64,000 bases of DNA from Halomonas organivorans (GCF_014192055.1 NZ_JACHXM010000007.1:62001-126000); one strand, 5' to 3'. Positions 8,008-17,384 are shown, numbered from the stretch's first letter. The notes: a model not told the origin generated them from the sequence alone. A program made the numbers and translations.

Positions 8008-8109
8008 GGCTAGACAAGGAAAAAATCGGCGAGAAGGCGGACCGGGCTCGCGTACGAGTTCACGAGCCGTAAACGAGCACTTGGCGCCGGTTTTTGACAC
8101 CGTATAGCC
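8008..8109. repeat. About 100 bp imperfect inverted repeat inside the ben operon
   Basis: The left arm (8008-8036) and the complement of the right arm (8080-8109) share GGCTA-AC, an A-run, CGGCG and AAG in register. The centre holds a nested GGCTCG/CGAGCC repeat (8045-8050, 8063-8068). It looks like an interspersed hairpin repeat or MITE-like element, inserted between benD and the downstream transporter. No target duplication was established. The remainder of the 7875-8133 gap holds nothing else I can name. Confidence 0.55.
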
Positions 8110-8133
8110 GAGCGCAGGCCTTTTCAGCGAGGC

Positions 8134-8919
8134 CTAACCCTGGTCGCCGCCGGCCACCGGCAACACACTGCCGGTGATGTAGCTGGCCTCGCTCGATGCC
8201 ATGAACAGGATCGGCGCGGCCATCTCGTCCAGGGTGCCGTAGCGGCCGAACAGGCAGCTCTGCCTGGTCTGGTCGATATGGGCCTGGAACCAGGCCTGCT
8301 CCGTCTCGTTGCGCGGTTCGGGCGTGCCTCGCGAAATGCGCCGCGGCGGCGCCTCGGTGCCGCCGGGGGCGGTGGCCACCACGCGGATGCCGTGCTCGGC
8401 ATACTCGAAGGCCAGCGAGGCGGTCATGGCGTTGACGCCGCCCTTGGCCGCCGAATAGGGAATGCGGTGGATGCCGCGTGTCGCCGCCGACGAGACGTTG
8501 ACGATCACCCCGCTGCCCTGAGCCACCATGGTCGGCAGCACCGCGCGACAGCACCACAGCGTCGGCATCAGCGAGCGGGTGATCTCGGCCGAGATCTCGG
8601 TGGAGGTGAACTCGGTGAACGGCTTGAAATTGATCGCCCCGCCCACGTTGTTGATCAGGATGTCGATCCGACCGAAGTGCTCGCTGGCCTGGCGCATCAC
8701 GCGCTCGGCGCCTTCCCAGGTTTCCAGGTCGGCCTGCAGCGCGATGGCGTCCGCTCCCTGCGCCTTCAGCTCGGCCGCCACCTCCTGGACGATCTCGGCG
8801 CGATCCACCAGCGCCAGGCGAGCCCCCTCGGCGGCCGCCTGCTCGGCGACGCGCCGGCCGATGCCCTGAGCGGCACCAGTGATCACCATCACCCGGTCCT
8901 GGAAACGTTGACGGTTCAT
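8134..8919 (-). CDS. benD: Benzoate cis-diol dehydrogenase (1,6-dihydroxycyclohexa-2,4-diene-1-carboxylate dehydrogenase)
   Basis: A 261-residue short-chain dehydrogenase. It oxidises and decarboxylates the benzoate cis-diol to catechol with NAD+. Seen: the VMVITGAAQGIGRRVA Rossmann motif, the NNVGG strand, catalytic Ser in VNVSSAAT and the YSAAKGG catalytic Tyr-Lys pair (YxxxK). The family-specific tail ends SVLPVAGGDQG. The ATG at 8919 overlaps the benC stop as ATGA, so translation is coupled; an upstream extension of the frame lies inside benC and is a shadow. Last gene of the benABCD block. Confidence 0.95.
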   Translation of the reverse strand: MNRQRFQDRVMVITGAAQGIGRRVAEQAAAEGARLALVDRAEIVQEVAAELKAQGADAIALQADLETWEGAERVMRQASEHFGRIDILINNVGGAINFKPFTEFTSTEISAEITRSLMPTLWCCRAVLPTMVAQGSGVIVNVSSAATRGIHRIPYSAAKGGVNAMTASLAFEYAEHGIRVVATAPGGTEAPPRRISRGTPEPRNETEQAWFQAHIDQTRQSCLFGRYGTLDEMAAPILFMASSEASYITGSVLPVAGGDQG

Positions 8920-9944
8920 GCGGCCTCCCCGGGTGCCTGGTTGGGCGTGAACTTCTCGTAGTGGAAGCTCTGCGGCGCGATGCCCTGCTCGTCGAAGTGC
9001 TTGAGCACGGCGTCGACCATCGGCGGCGGCCCGCACAGGTAGACGTCGACGTCGCCGTCATGCAGCACCTCGGCGTCCATGTGATGGGTCACGTAGCCCT
9101 TGCGGGGATGGTCGCTTGCCTCGTCCACTACCACGGTGGAGTAGGTGAAGTTCGGCAGCGCCTCGTCGAAGGCGTCCAGGACCTCGGTCTTGACCAGGTG
9201 GTCGTCCTTGTTGACGCCGTAGATCAGGTGCACGGGCTGCTCGCAGCCCTTCTCCACCAGCTGCTCGAGCATCGACAGGAAGGGCGCCAGGCCGGTGCCG
9301 CCGGCCAGCATCAGTACCGGTCGGGTCAGCTCGCGCAGATAGAAGCTGCCCATCGGCCCGGTCAGGCCGAGGCGCTCGCCGGGCTTGCACTGCTCGGTGA
9401 GATAGCCGCTCATCAGGCCGCCCGTCACGTTGCGGATCAGGAAGGTGGTCCGCGCGGCGCCCGGCCGGGAGCTGAAGGAGTAGGAACGGTGTTCCTCGGT
9501 CCCCGGCACGTCGATATGGATGTACTGGCCGGGCAGGAAGGCCAACTCGGCGCCCTCGTCCAGGTCGATGGAAAGCTCGATGCTGTCTTCGGAGAGTTGC
9601 TCGACCGTGGCCACGGTGCCCTCGAGCTTGCCGACCGCGGTCTTGCACAGGGTCGAGGCCACCGGCACCTGGATGACGCAGTCGGTCGACGGCACCATCT
9701 GGCAGGTCAACACCTGGCCCTCGGCGGCCTCCTCGTCGGACAGCGCGTCTTCCAGGTACTCGTCGCCCAGGTCGAAGGAGCCCTGCTCGCAGTGGCCCTT
9801 GCAGGTGCCACAGACGCCGTCGGAGCAGTCCATGGGCAGGTTGACCTTCTGCCGGTAGGCGGCATCGAGCACGGTCTCGCCTTCCTTGCAGCCGATGAAA
9901 CGGGTCACCCCGTCTTCGAAGTTGAGGGCAATGGTATAGCTCAT
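8916..9944 (-). CDS. benC: Benzoate 1,2-dioxygenase electron-transfer component (ferredoxin reductase)
   Basis: A 342-residue iron-sulfur flavoprotein that passes electrons from NADH to the BenAB oxygenase. The N-terminal plant-type ferredoxin domain carries the [2Fe-2S] cysteines C40, C45, C48 and C81. FAD binding follows (RSYSFSSRPG), then the NAD domain (LMLAGGTGLAPFLSML) and the C-terminal VYLCGPPPMVDAV motif. GGGGAGGAG precedes the ATG. It overlaps benD by four bases. Confidence 0.96.
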   Translation of the reverse strand: MSYTIALNFEDGVTRFIGCKEGETVLDAAYRQKVNLPMDCSDGVCGTCKGHCEQGSFDLGDEYLEDALSDEEAAEGQVLTCQMVPSTDCVIQVPVASTLCKTAVGKLEGTVATVEQLSEDSIELSIDLDEGAELAFLPGQYIHIDVPGTEEHRSYSFSSRPGAARTTFLIRNVTGGLMSGYLTEQCKPGERLGLTGPMGSFYLRELTRPVLMLAGGTGLAPFLSMLEQLVEKGCEQPVHLIYGVNKDDHLVKTEVLDAFDEALPNFTYSTVVVDEASDHPRKGYVTHHMDAEVLHDGDVDVYLCGPPPMVDAVLKHFDEQGIAPQSFHYEKFTPNQAPGEAA

Positions 9945-9994
9945 GGTCGTTCTCCTCCCCGACAGGTCAGCGTGACCCGGTCAGCGTGACCCGG

Positions 9995-10486
9995 TCAGAT
10001 GTGATAGACGTCGATGACCTGATGGATGTAGTCGTTGTTCAGGATCACCTTCTTGCGGGTGATCAGCGGCGCCTCCCCCGACACGTCCAGGGTGTAGAAC
10101 GAGGTGCCGAAGAACTGGTTGGTCTGCTGGTAGCGGTGGCTCAGGGTGTGCCAGTTGAAGCGCAGCTCCACCGTGTCGCCCTCCTGTTTCAGCACCTCGA
10201 GATTGCTGATCAGGTGCGTGGTGCGCGGCTCGGGAATGCTGGTCGCGCCGCTGCGCTCGGTCTTGATGCGGTAGACCCGATCCTCCAGCCCCTCGCGGCT
10301 CGGGTAGTAGATCAGCGAGATTTCAGACTGCGGGTCCTCGGTCAGCCGGTCGTCGTCGTCCCAGGCCGGCATCCAGAACTCCGCGTCCTGGCGGTAGCAG
10401 GTCAGCCATTCGTCCCACTGGCGGTCGTCGAGCAGCCGCGCCTCGCGATGCACGAAGGCCTGGATGTCTTCGAAAGTCATGCTCAT
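9995..10486 (-). CDS. benB: Benzoate 1,2-dioxygenase small (beta) subunit
   Basis: A 163-residue beta subunit of the ring-hydroxylating dioxygenase; it is structural in the alpha3beta3 oxygenase. It has the family segments AFVHREARLLDDRQWDEWL near the N terminus, DAEFWMPAWDDDD, the RTTHLISNLEV strand and the C-terminal KKVILNNDYIHQVIDVYHI pattern. Two ATGs lie close together; the one at 10486 follows GGGGGAG and is chosen. Located 11 bases after benA. Confidence 0.94.
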   Translation of the reverse strand: MSMTFEDIQAFVHREARLLDDRQWDEWLTCYRQDAEFWMPAWDDDDRLTEDPQSEISLIYYPSREGLEDRVYRIKTERSGATSIPEPRTTHLISNLEVLKQEGDTVELRFNWHTLSHRYQQTNQFFGTSFYTLDVSGEAPLITRKKVILNNDYIHQVIDVYHI

Positions 10487-10497
10487 GGTGCTCCCCC

Positions 10498-11865
10498 TTA
10501 TGCCGACTCGGTGGCGATGAACTGGCCGCGTTCCTTGTCGATGGCGCGCAGCATCTCCTCGACCCAGTGCTGGTGGTGCAGCACGTAGAGCCCCTCGTCC
10601 TCCGGCGATGCCCCGCTCAGCAGCGGTTTCATGTCGATCGCCCGGGCGTTGTCGTCGGCGCCTTCGATCCACTGCTTGGCCCCGCGAGACAGGTCGTTCC
10701 ACTCGGCGTCCAGGCCCTGGTAGCCGTTCTGGCAGGCGCGGAACTCTTCCAGGTCGTCCGGCGTGCCCATGCCCGAAACGTTGAAGAAGTCCTCGTACTG
10801 GCGGATGCGCAGCGCGCGGTTCTCCTTGGATTCGCCCTTGGGCGCGAAGCAGTAGATGGTCACCTCGCTCTTGTCCACGGCCAGCGGGCGGATCACCCGG
10901 ATCTGGGTGGAGAACTGGTCCATCAGGTAGACGTTGGGATACAGGCAGAGGTTACGGGTCTGGTTGACGATGGAATCGGCCCGGGCCTCGCCCAGCTCGG
11001 CCTCGATCTCGTCCTTGCGGGTGTAGACCGGGCGCACCTCGGGGTTGAGCAGCCGGGTCCACAGCATCATGTGGCCGTGCTCGTAGGAGTAGAAACCGCC
11101 CTGGCTCTTCGACCAGCCGTCGGCGTCCACCGCCTGGGTGCCGCCGGCGTCGTAGTTGCGGCGATCCATGGTCGAGGCGTAGTTCCAGTGCACGGTGCTG
11201 ACGTGGTAGCCGTCGGCGCCGTTCTCCGCGCCCAGCTTCCAGTTGCCGTTGAAGGTGTACGACGAGGTGCCGCGCAGGATCTCCAGGCCTTCCGGCGCCT
11301 GGTCGACGATGTTGTCGATCACCTTGCGGGTTTCGCCGAGATAGTCGTCCAGCGGCATCACGTCGGCGCTCAGGCTGCCGAACAGGAAGCCCTTGTAGTT
11401 CTCGAACACCGGCAGCCGCTTGAGGTCGTGGGAGCCGTCGCTCTTGAAGGCGTCGGGGTAGGCGCCGGTCTTCTCGTTCTTGGCCTTGAGCAGCCGGCCG
11501 TCGTTCTTGAACGTCCAGCCGTGGAACGGGCAGGTGAAGGTGCCCTTGTTGCCGCGCTTCTTGCGGCACAGCGTGGCGCCGCGGTGGGCGCAGGCGTTGA
11601 TCAGCGCATGTAGCTCGCCGGCCTTGTCGCGGGTGATGATCACCGGCTGGCGGCCCAGGGTCACGGTCATGTAGTCGCCGGGCTCGGCGATCTGGCTCTC
11701 GTGGGCCAGGAACAGCCAGTTGCCCTCGAAGACATGCTTCATCTCGAGCTCGAAGAACTCGGGGTCGGTGAAGATGCTGCGATGCACGCGGAAGATACCG
11801 GCCTCGGCGTCGTCGACGACGGCACCGCGGACGCGTTGTTCGAGACGATCAAGCTTGCTGGTCAT
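10498..11865 (-). CDS. benA: Benzoate 1,2-dioxygenase large (alpha) subunit
   Basis: The 455-residue catalytic subunit converts benzoate to its 1,2-cis-dihydrodiol. The Rieske [2Fe-2S] ligands are C92, H94, C112 and H115 (CAHRGATLC...CPFHGW). The mononuclear iron site is in [14 protein letters not shown] with H221 and H226; D218 is the bridging aspartate. The start at 11865 follows GAGGAG with a 7-base gap; a longer frame reaching into catA is a shadow. Family length is about 450-460, so it is complete. Confidence 0.96.
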   Translation of the reverse strand: MTSKLDRLEQRVRGAVVDDAEAGIFRVHRSIFTDPEFFELEMKHVFEGNWLFLAHESQIAEPGDYMTVTLGRQPVIITRDKAGELHALINACAHRGATLCRKKRGNKGTFTCPFHGWTFKNDGRLLKAKNEKTGAYPDAFKSDGSHDLKRLPVFENYKGFLFGSLSADVMPLDDYLGETRKVIDNIVDQAPEGLEILRGTSSYTFNGNWKLGAENGADGYHVSTVHWNYASTMDRRNYDAGGTQAVDADGWSKSQGGFYSYEHGHMMLWTRLLNPEVRPVYTRKDEIEAELGEARADSIVNQTRNLCLYPNVYLMDQFSTQIRVIRPLAVDKSEVTIYCFAPKGESKENRALRIRQYEDFFNVSGMGTPDDLEEFRACQNGYQGLDAEWNDLSRGAKQWIEGADDNARAIDMKPLLSGASPEDEGLYVLHHQHWVEEMLRAIDKERGQFIATESA

Positions 11866-11920
11866 GATCTGGCTCCTCGAGATTGTCATGGGGTCAGGGA
11901 AGAAAGAACGGGCTGGGTCC

Positions 11921-12895
11921 TCAGACCTTGGCGGAACCCGCCTGCTGGCTGGCCTGGTCCTGTTCGTCTTCCTTGGCCCGCGGGCGCTTGTGGCGATGCT
12001 GCAGTTCACGGTCCGCAGTCGCCGACAGTTCGACGTCGAACACCACCTCGGTGAAGGGGCCTTCGAAGCCGCGTGCTTCGATCGTTGCCGCATCCTCGAC
12101 TCGCTGCCCGGCGACCACCAGCTCCTCGCGAGTGGCGAAGGCGAAGTCGTCGAAGGTGTAGGGGTCGCCCGCCAGGTTGATCTGGGTCGTCAGGTGCTGG
12201 TGCCCCGGCGCCGAGACGAAGTAGTGGATGTGCGCCGGGCGCTGGCCGTGGCGGCCCAGGGCCTTGAGCACCTGGTCGGTGGGCGCGCCTTCCGGCACGC
12301 CATAGCCGGAGGGAACGATGCTGCGCACCGCGTAGCGACCCTCGGCGTCGGTGATGATCGAGCGGCGCAGGTTGTACTCGGCCTGCGACGGGTCGAAGAA
12401 GGAGTAGCCGCCCTTGGAGTCGGCGTGCCAGATCTCGACCTTGGCCCCGGCCACCGGCTGGCCGTCGGTGTCGCGCACCTGGCCGGTCAGCCACATCGCC
12501 TCGCCGTCGCTATCGGTGCCGTCGTCCATGCGCCCGCTGCCCTGCAGCTCCGGGGCGCCGGCCACGTACAGCGGGCCCTCGATGGTGCGCGGCGTGCCGC
12601 CGGTGCGGCCGGCCTCGGCGTCGGCCGCGTCCATGCGCATGTCCAGGTAGTGGTCGAAGCCGAGCCCCGGGGCCAGCAGGCCGAACTGGGTGCCCTGGCC
12701 GAGCGCGTTGAGCACGCTGATGCTGCTCCAGAACTCCTCGGGGCTGACGTCGAAATCGTCGATCAGCCGATACAGGTCGGAGAGCAGGCGATGCAGGATC
12801 TGCTTGGCGCGCTCGTTGCCGCCGTCCTGCTCGAAGCCGCTGACGGCCTTGAGAAAGTCCTGAACCTCGGGGGTATCGAAAATCTTCACGGTCAT
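11921..12895 (-). CDS. catA: Catechol 1,2-dioxygenase
   Basis: This 324-residue intradiol dioxygenase cleaves catechol to cis,cis-muconate using non-heme Fe(III). Seen: the helical dimer linker domain in the first 100 residues, the [10 protein letters not shown] strand, the Tyr/Tyr/His/His iron ligands in [11 protein letters not shown] (second Tyr) and [20 protein letters not shown] (the two His), and the preceding [10 protein letters not shown]. The C terminus carries a charged 25-residue tail with [12 protein letters not shown] that is longer than usual. GAGGA precedes the ATG at 12895. It joins the benzoate and salicylate branches. Confidence 0.95.
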   Translation of the reverse strand: MTVKIFDTPEVQDFLKAVSGFEQDGGNERAKQILHRLLSDLYRLIDDFDVSPEEFWSSISVLNALGQGTQFGLLAPGLGFDHYLDMRMDAADAEAGRTGGTPRTIEGPLYVAGAPELQGSGRMDDGTDSDGEAMWLTGQVRDTDGQPVAGAKVEIWHADSKGGYSFFDPSQAEYNLRRSIITDAEGRYAVRSIVPSGYGVPEGAPTDQVLKALGRHGQRPAHIHYFVSAPGHQHLTTQINLAGDPYTFDDFAFATREELVVAGQRVEDAATIEARGFEGPFTEVVFDVELSATADRELQHRHKRPRAKEDEQDQASQQAGSAKV

Positions 12896-12942
12896 GCTGG
12901 CGTCCTCATGGTTGTTATAGCGAGTCATCGATGAACGGCGTA

Positions 12943-13233
12943 TCAGCTGTCGTCGTCACGGATCGACGAGGGATGGCGGCACAGCGGCTTGACGGCGATC
13001 TCCATGTACGGGAACAGCGGCAGGTGGGAGACCAGCTCCTGCAGCTCGGCGTTGTCCTCGACGTCGAAGATGCTGACGTTCGAGTAGCTGCCGGCCACCC
13101 GCCACAGGTGGCGCCACTTGCCGGCGCGCTGCAGCTCCTGGGAGTAAGCCTTCTCGGTCGCCTTGATCTCGGCGGCCTGTTCGGCGGGCATCTCCGGCGG
13201 CAGTTTCACGGTCATTTCTACCTGGAACAGCAT
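12943..13233 (-). CDS. catC: Muconolactone delta-isomerase
   Basis: A 96-residue protein of the CatC family (usual length 90-97), which isomerises muconolactone to the beta-ketoadipate enol-lactone and forms a decamer. It shows MLFQVEMTVKLPPEMP at the N terminus, AGKWRHLWRVAG in the middle and LVSHLPLFPYMEIAVKPLCRHPSSI at the end, all characteristic. AAGGAG lies 5 bases before the ATG. Between catB and catA in the operon. Confidence 0.96.
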   Translation of the reverse strand: MLFQVEMTVKLPPEMPAEQAAEIKATEKAYSQELQRAGKWRHLWRVAGSYSNVSIFDVEDNAELQELVSHLPLFPYMEIAVKPLCRHPSSIRDDDS

Positions 13234-13271
13234 GCGGGTCTCCTTGTCTGGAACAGTGTCAGCGCCCGGAC

Positions 13272-14390
13272 TTACTTGCGCGAATAGTGGGTCAGCTTGT
13301 CTTCGTCGAGGGCGATGCCGAGGCCGGGACCGGCCGGCAGGTCGACGCCGAAGTCGTGGTAGCGCAGCGGCTCGGCGACGATGTCGTCCTTGAGCAGCAG
13401 CGGGCCAAACATCTCGGTGCCCCAGGCCATCTCGGGCAGCGTCGCCCAGGCATGCAGCGAAGCGGCGGTGCCGATGGTGCCCTCGAGCATGGTGCCGCCG
13501 TACAGGCCGACACCGGCCGTCAGCGCCAGCTGCGCCAGCTCCAGCGCCGGCCGCGGCCCGCCGGCCTTGGCAATCTTCAGCGCGAAGGCGCCGCTGAAGC
13601 CGCCGGCCACCAGGTCCAGGCCGTCCCGGGCATCGGCCACCGCCTCGTCGGCCAGCATCGGCACCCGGAAGCGCTCGGCCAGGCGAATCAGGCCGGCCTG
13701 CTCGCGGGCCGGGATGGCCTGCTCGATCAAGGCGATGCCGGCCTCCTGAAGGGCGGCGATGCCGCGCACCGCGGTGGCCTCGTCCCAGGCCTGGTTGACG
13801 TCGACCCTGACGCTTGCCCGATCGCCCAGCGCCGCCTTGATGTCCGCCACGTGGCGCACGTCCTGTTCCAGGGCGTTGGCGCCGATCTTCAGCTTGAAGT
13901 CGCAGTGGCGGCCGTCGTCGAGGCGCTGGAAAGCTTCATCGATATCCTTCCGGGTATCGCCGGAGGCCAGGGTCCACAGCACCGGCAGATGCGTGTGGCG
14001 GGCGCCGCCCAGCAGCTCGGCCACCGACAGGCCGCGGCGCTTGCCCTCGGCGTCGAGCAGCGCTGTCTCCAGCGCCGACTTGGCGATGGGATTGCCGCGC
14101 ACGTGACGATTCAGCCGCGCCATCAGGGCGTTGAGGTTGCTCGAGGGCTGACCGACCAGCAGCGGCGCCAGATAGGCGTCGATGTTGCGCTTGATGCTCT
14201 CCGGGCTCTCGGGGCCGTAGCTCAGGCCACCAATGGTAGTGCCCTCGCCCAGCCCCTCGATGCCGTCGCTCGTACGCAGGCGCACGATGACCATCGTCTG
14301 GCAGGCCATGGTGGCCATGGAAAGCTTGTGGGGACGGATGGTCGGCAGGTCGACCAGCAGCGTCTCTAAGGACTCGATCACGGCGGGCAT
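13272..14390 (-). CDS. catB: Muconate cycloisomerase
   Basis: A 372-residue enolase-superfamily enzyme that converts cis,cis-muconate to muconolactone with Mn2+. It has an N-terminal capping domain (VDLPTIRPHKLSMATM) and a barrel with the KLKIGAN catalytic lysine pair, RVDVNQAWDE and IEQAIPA metal ligands, and LADEAVADARD. The ATG at 14390 follows AGGAG by 5 bases. First gene of the catBCA-benABCD row and divergent from the LysR regulator, with 102 bases between. Confidence 0.95.
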   Translation of the reverse strand: MPAVIESLETLLVDLPTIRPHKLSMATMACQTMVIVRLRTSDGIEGLGEGTTIGGLSYGPESPESIKRNIDAYLAPLLVGQPSSNLNALMARLNRHVRGNPIAKSALETALLDAEGKRRGLSVAELLGGARHTHLPVLWTLASGDTRKDIDEAFQRLDDGRHCDFKLKIGANALEQDVRHVADIKAALGDRASVRVDVNQAWDEATAVRGIAALQEAGIALIEQAIPAREQAGLIRLAERFRVPMLADEAVADARDGLDLVAGGFSGAFALKIAKAGGPRPALELAQLALTAGVGLYGGTMLEGTIGTAASLHAWATLPEMAWGTEMFGPLLLKDDIVAEPLRYHDFGVDLPAGPGLGIALDEDKLTHYSRK

Positions 14391-14450
14391 GAAGGCTCCT
14401 GGGCTATGCACGAAAGAAGTGTTCGCAGTTTGATTGCCTCCAGGCCCGGC

Positions 14451-14491
14451 AACCAATATGGTTTAAGTCCTTAGCCATACCCTGGAGGTAT
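14451..14491. promoter_or_regulatory. CatM/BenM-type operators in the catB-regulator gap
   Basis: ATAC (14477-14480), seven bases, GTAT (14488-14491) is an exact match to the ATAC-N7-GTAT consensus of CatM/BenM (muconate-responsive LysR proteins). It overlaps the regulator ribosome site GGAGG, suggesting autoregulation. A second dyad, AACCA-ATA-TGGTT (14451-14463), lies nearer the catB side. Confidence 0.7.
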
Positions 14492-14492
14492 C

Positions 14493-15395
14493 ATGGAGCT
14501 ACGCCATCTCCGCTACTTCTGCGTCGCGGCCAAGGAGTTGAACATGACGCGGGCGGCCGCCAAGCTGCACATCGCCCAGCCTCCATTAACTCGACAAATC
14601 AACAACCTGGAGAAGGAACTGGGCGTCAGGCTGTTCGACCGCGGGCCCCGTGGCCTGGCGCTGACGGCGGCGGGACAGTTCTTCTATGAACATACCCTGC
14701 AGATACTCGAGAAGGTCGACACCACGGTGGCCGATACCCGACGCATCGCCCGCAGCCACCGCCAGCTGTTCAGCATCGGCTTCGTGCCCTCGGTGTTCTA
14801 CGGCCAGCTGCCGCTGCTGGTGCGCGGCTTGCGACAAAAGGATGACGTCGAGCTGACGCTGGTCGAACTGACCACGGTGCAGCAGATCCAGGCGCTCAAG
14901 GCCGGCCGCATCGACATCGGCTTCGGCCGGCTGCGCCTCGACGACCCGGAGGTCGAGCAGGAAGTGCTGTTCGAGGAGCCGCTGATGGCGGCGCTGCCCA
15001 AGGGCCATCCGCTGGAGGGCACGACGCCGAGCATGGCGCAGTTGGCCGAGTACCCCTTGATCCTGTTTCCCGCCACGCCGCGACCGAGCATGGCGGATAC
15101 CGTGCTCGGCATGTTCCGACGCCGCGGGCTCAAGATCACGGTCTCGCAGGAGGCCAACGAGATGCAGACCGCGCTGGGCCTGGTGGCCTCGGAGATGGGC
15201 ATCACCCTGGTGCCAGAGCAGGTGAAGCGCGTCCAGCGCGACGGCATCAGCTACGTCTACCTGGCGGAAAAGCACATCACCATTCCGATCCTGTGCAGCC
15301 GTCGCCGCGGCGAAGTGCCCTCGCCGGTCATGCAGGAGGCCAATGCCATCCTCGAGGTGCTGGTGGAGAATCGCCGCAGCGGCCGCTATCCGTGA
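14493..15395 (+). CDS. LysR-type regulator of ben/cat genes (CatM/BenM/CatR-like)
   Basis: A 300-residue LysR protein whose first residues, MELRHLRYFCVAAKELNMTRAA, followed by IAQPPLTRQINNLEKELGV, match BenM/CatM. The winged helix occupies residues 1-60 and the effector-binding domain residues 90-295, including FGRLRLDDPEVEQEVLFEEP. Such proteins respond to cis,cis-muconate (BenM also benzoate). It diverges from catB and has a consensus operator over its own ribosome site. It converges on umuC with six bases between stop codons. Confidence 0.88.
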   Translation: MELRHLRYFCVAAKELNMTRAAAKLHIAQPPLTRQINNLEKELGVRLFDRGPRGLALTAAGQFFYEHTLQILEKVDTTVADTRRIARSHRQLFSIGFVPSVFYGQLPLLVRGLRQKDDVELTLVELTTVQQIQALKAGRIDIGFGRLRLDDPEVEQEVLFEEPLMAALPKGHPLEGTTPSMAQLAEYPLILFPATPRPSMADTVLGMFRRRGLKITVSQEANEMQTALGLVASEMGITLVPEQVKRVQRDGISYVYLAEKHITIPILCSRRRGEVPSPVMQEANAILEVLVENRRSGRYP

Positions 15396-15401
15396 GCCGG
15401 C

Positions 15402-16676
15402 TCAGCGCGCCTTGACGCGCATCAGCTCGTCCCAGCGGGTGGTATAGCGCGAGCTGAGATGCTCGCAGCGCAGTGCCCAGGCGGCCCTTTCCCCGGGAAG
15501 CCCGAAACGCACGGTATCGCGGCCCATACGGCCGTTGAGCCGATCGAGGGTGGCCATCAGCTGCCCGCCTCGTCGGCGCTCGGCGCCATCGCTCTCGCGC
15601 AGCAGCGACAGCTGGTGATGCTCGGCGTCGACCAGGTCCAGCAGCATCACCCCGCACTTCTGGTAACGCACGCCCTCGAGGAAGATCGCCGACAGGGCAC
15701 GGCCGGCGGCGGCAAGCAGCTCGCGGGTATCACCGCTGGGGCCGGACAAGGCCACCACCTGGCTGTTGCGATACTGGCGTTCGTCGAGCCGGTGCGGGTC
15801 GCTGCGCACGAATACCAGCACCGCGCAGGCCAGGCTGCCCTGACGACGCAGCTTCTCGGCGGCCCTGGCGCCATGCTGGCGGATCGCCGCCCGCAGGTCG
15901 GCCAGCTCACCGGTCAAGCGGCCGAAGGAGCGCGACACCATGATGCGCTGGCGCGGCTCGGCGAGGTCCTCCAGGGGGATGGCCGGCCGCCCGCGCAATT
16001 CCCAGACGATGCGTTCCAGCACCACCGAGAAGGTCCGACGGATCTGCTTGGGATCGGCCTGGCGCAGCTGCCAGGCGGTGTGGATGTCCTGCAGTGCCAG
16101 CCGCTCGGCGCTACGCCGGGCGATGCCCCATAGCTCGTGCACCTGCAACGCCTCGAGCACGCGGCGGGTCTCGGACGCCTCGGCCTCGAGTCGGCACACG
16201 CCGCCCAGCCCGGGCATTCGCTTGGCGACACGATTGGCGGTCTTGGCCAGCACCCGGGTCGGCCCCAGCCCCACGCAGGTCGGCAGGCCGGTGTCGCGCA
16301 GCACCGTCGCCCGCAGCCGCCGCCCCCACGCCTCGAGGTCATCGGGCTCATGCCCCTCTAGGCCGACGAAGCTCTCATCGATGGAATACGCCTCCACGTC
16401 CGGCGAGAAGTCGCCGAGCACCTGGTTCACGCGCCGGCTCATGTCGCCGTAGAGGGCATAGTTGCTGGACAGCAGCGTCGCTCGCCGACGCATCGACGCG
16501 GGGATCTGGTGCGCCGGCATGCCCATGGCCACGCCCAGCGCCTTGAGCTCTTCCGAGCGCGCCACCACGCAGCCGTCGTTGTTGGACAGCACACCCACCG
16601 CCCGGCCCTCGAGACGCGGCGCGAAGACCCGCTCACAGCTGACGTAGAAGTTGTTGCTGTCGACCAGCGCGATCAT
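15402..16676 (-). CDS. umuC: DNA polymerase V catalytic subunit UmuC
   Basis: A 424-residue Y-family polymerase for translesion synthesis. It starts with [18 protein letters not shown] containing catalytic Asp, then [26 protein letters not shown] with the metal-binding DE pair, the helix-hairpin-helix thumb, and the UmuC C-terminal domain with [12 protein letters not shown]. The ATG at 16676 overlaps the umuD stop (ATGA), so the two are coupled. Induced with umuD from the SOS box at 17149. Confidence 0.95.
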   Translation of the reverse strand: MIALVDSNNFYVSCERVFAPRLEGRAVGVLSNNDGCVVARSEELKALGVAMGMPAHQIPASMRRRATLLSSNYALYGDMSRRVNQVLGDFSPDVEAYSIDESFVGLEGHEPDDLEAWGRRLRATVLRDTGLPTCVGLGPTRVLAKTANRVAKRMPGLGGVCRLEAEASETRRVLEALQVHELWGIARRSAERLALQDIHTAWQLRQADPKQIRRTFSVVLERIVWELRGRPAIPLEDLAEPRQRIMVSRSFGRLTGELADLRAAIRQHGARAAEKLRRQGSLACAVLVFVRSDPHRLDERQYRNSQVVALSGPSGDTRELLAAAGRALSAIFLEGVRYQKCGVMLLDLVDAEHHQLSLLRESDGAERRRGGQLMATLDRLNGRMGRDTVRFGLPGERAAWALRCEHLSSRYTTRWDELMRVKAR

Positions 16677-17131
16677 GGCGTCGCCCCCGGCAGGGCGTGC
16701 AGCACATGCGTCACCACGCCCCACACCTGGCACTCGCGCCCCGCCAGCGGAATCGGCGCGAAGCGCGGGTTGCTGGCCTCCAGCACCAGGCCGTTGCCGC
16801 GCCGGGCCAGCCGCTTGACGGTGGGCTCGCCGTCCACGGCGATGATGACCACCCGCCCGGGCAGCGGCTCCAGGCTGCGGTCCACCACCAGCAGATCGCC
16901 GTCGTGAATGCCGTCGCCGAGCATCGAGTCGCCCTCGGCGCGCACGAAGTAGGTGGACGCCGGGCGGCGCACCACATGGGCATGCAGGTCGAGCTCCACG
17001 TCCAGGTGATCGTCGGCGGGACTGGGAAAGCCGGCCCGCACCCGGCAGCCGAGCAGCGGCTGGCCCGCCCGGTCGGGTCCCGGCCCGTCAGCGGCAGGCA
17101 GATGGGCGAGAGACGACCTCGGCAATGACAT
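16673..17131 (-). CDS. umuD: UmuD, self-cleaving subunit of DNA polymerase V
   Basis: A 152-residue LexA-like S24 peptidase. The cleavage site is [10 protein letters not shown] near residue 34 (Ala-Gly), the nucleophile is Ser in [10 protein letters not shown] and the general-base Lys is in [10 protein letters not shown]. RecA filaments promote autocleavage to UmuD', which binds UmuC. The start at 17131 follows AGGAGG; the frame extends upstream across the SOS box without homology. Slightly longer than E. coli UmuD (139) because of a Pro-rich N terminus. Confidence 0.94.
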   Translation of the reverse strand: MSLPRSSLAHLPAADGPGPDRAGQPLLGCRVRAGFPSPADDHLDVELDLHAHVVRRPASTYFVRAEGDSMLGDGIHDGDLLVVDRSLEPLPGRVVIIAVDGEPTVKRLARRGNGLVLEASNPRFAPIPLAGRECQVWGVVTHVLHALPGATP

Positions 17132-17148
17132 GGCGCCTCCTGGAAATA

Positions 17149-17164
17149 CTGTATCTATAAACAG
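17149..17164 (-). promoter_or_regulatory. LexA (SOS) box upstream of umuDC
   Basis: CTGTATCTATAAACAG matches the LexA consensus CTGT-N8-ACAG exactly, inside the wider dyad TACTGT...ACAGTA. It sits 18 bases before the umuD start, where LexA would block transcription. Confidence 0.93.
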
Positions 17165-17218
17165 TATCCGACACCCTCGCCCGGGTGGCAAGTCGAGTAC
17201 TCCGCCAAGCGGTCTCCC

Positions 17219-17248
17219 TTGACGCCCGCGCCGCGCCCTACCTATACC
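17219..17248 (+). promoter_or_regulatory. Candidate promoter of betT
   Basis: TTGACG (17219-17224) and TATACC (17243-17248) are 18 bases apart, upstream of betT by about 135 bases. The leader holds a small ACCCG-GTT-CGGGT hairpin (17319-17331). Confidence 0.5.
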
Positions 17249-17384
17249 CAGATAGCCCATTCGCCTCCCGTCGCGCGCCACATCGCCGACGTGGAGACCC
17301 CGCCCAGCCAGCGGCGTCACCCGGTTCGGGTCGACCATGGACGGTGCACCAGCGTTGCCGGGATGAGGCCCCGAGGAGCACGGC

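Noticed and set aside
7913-8107. Short frames in both strands of the benD-transporter gap
   Set aside because: They coincide with the inverted-repeat element and have no start signals.
11866-12093. Upstream extension of the benA frame
   Set aside because: Lies within catA and after the clear GAGGAG-ATG start at 11865.
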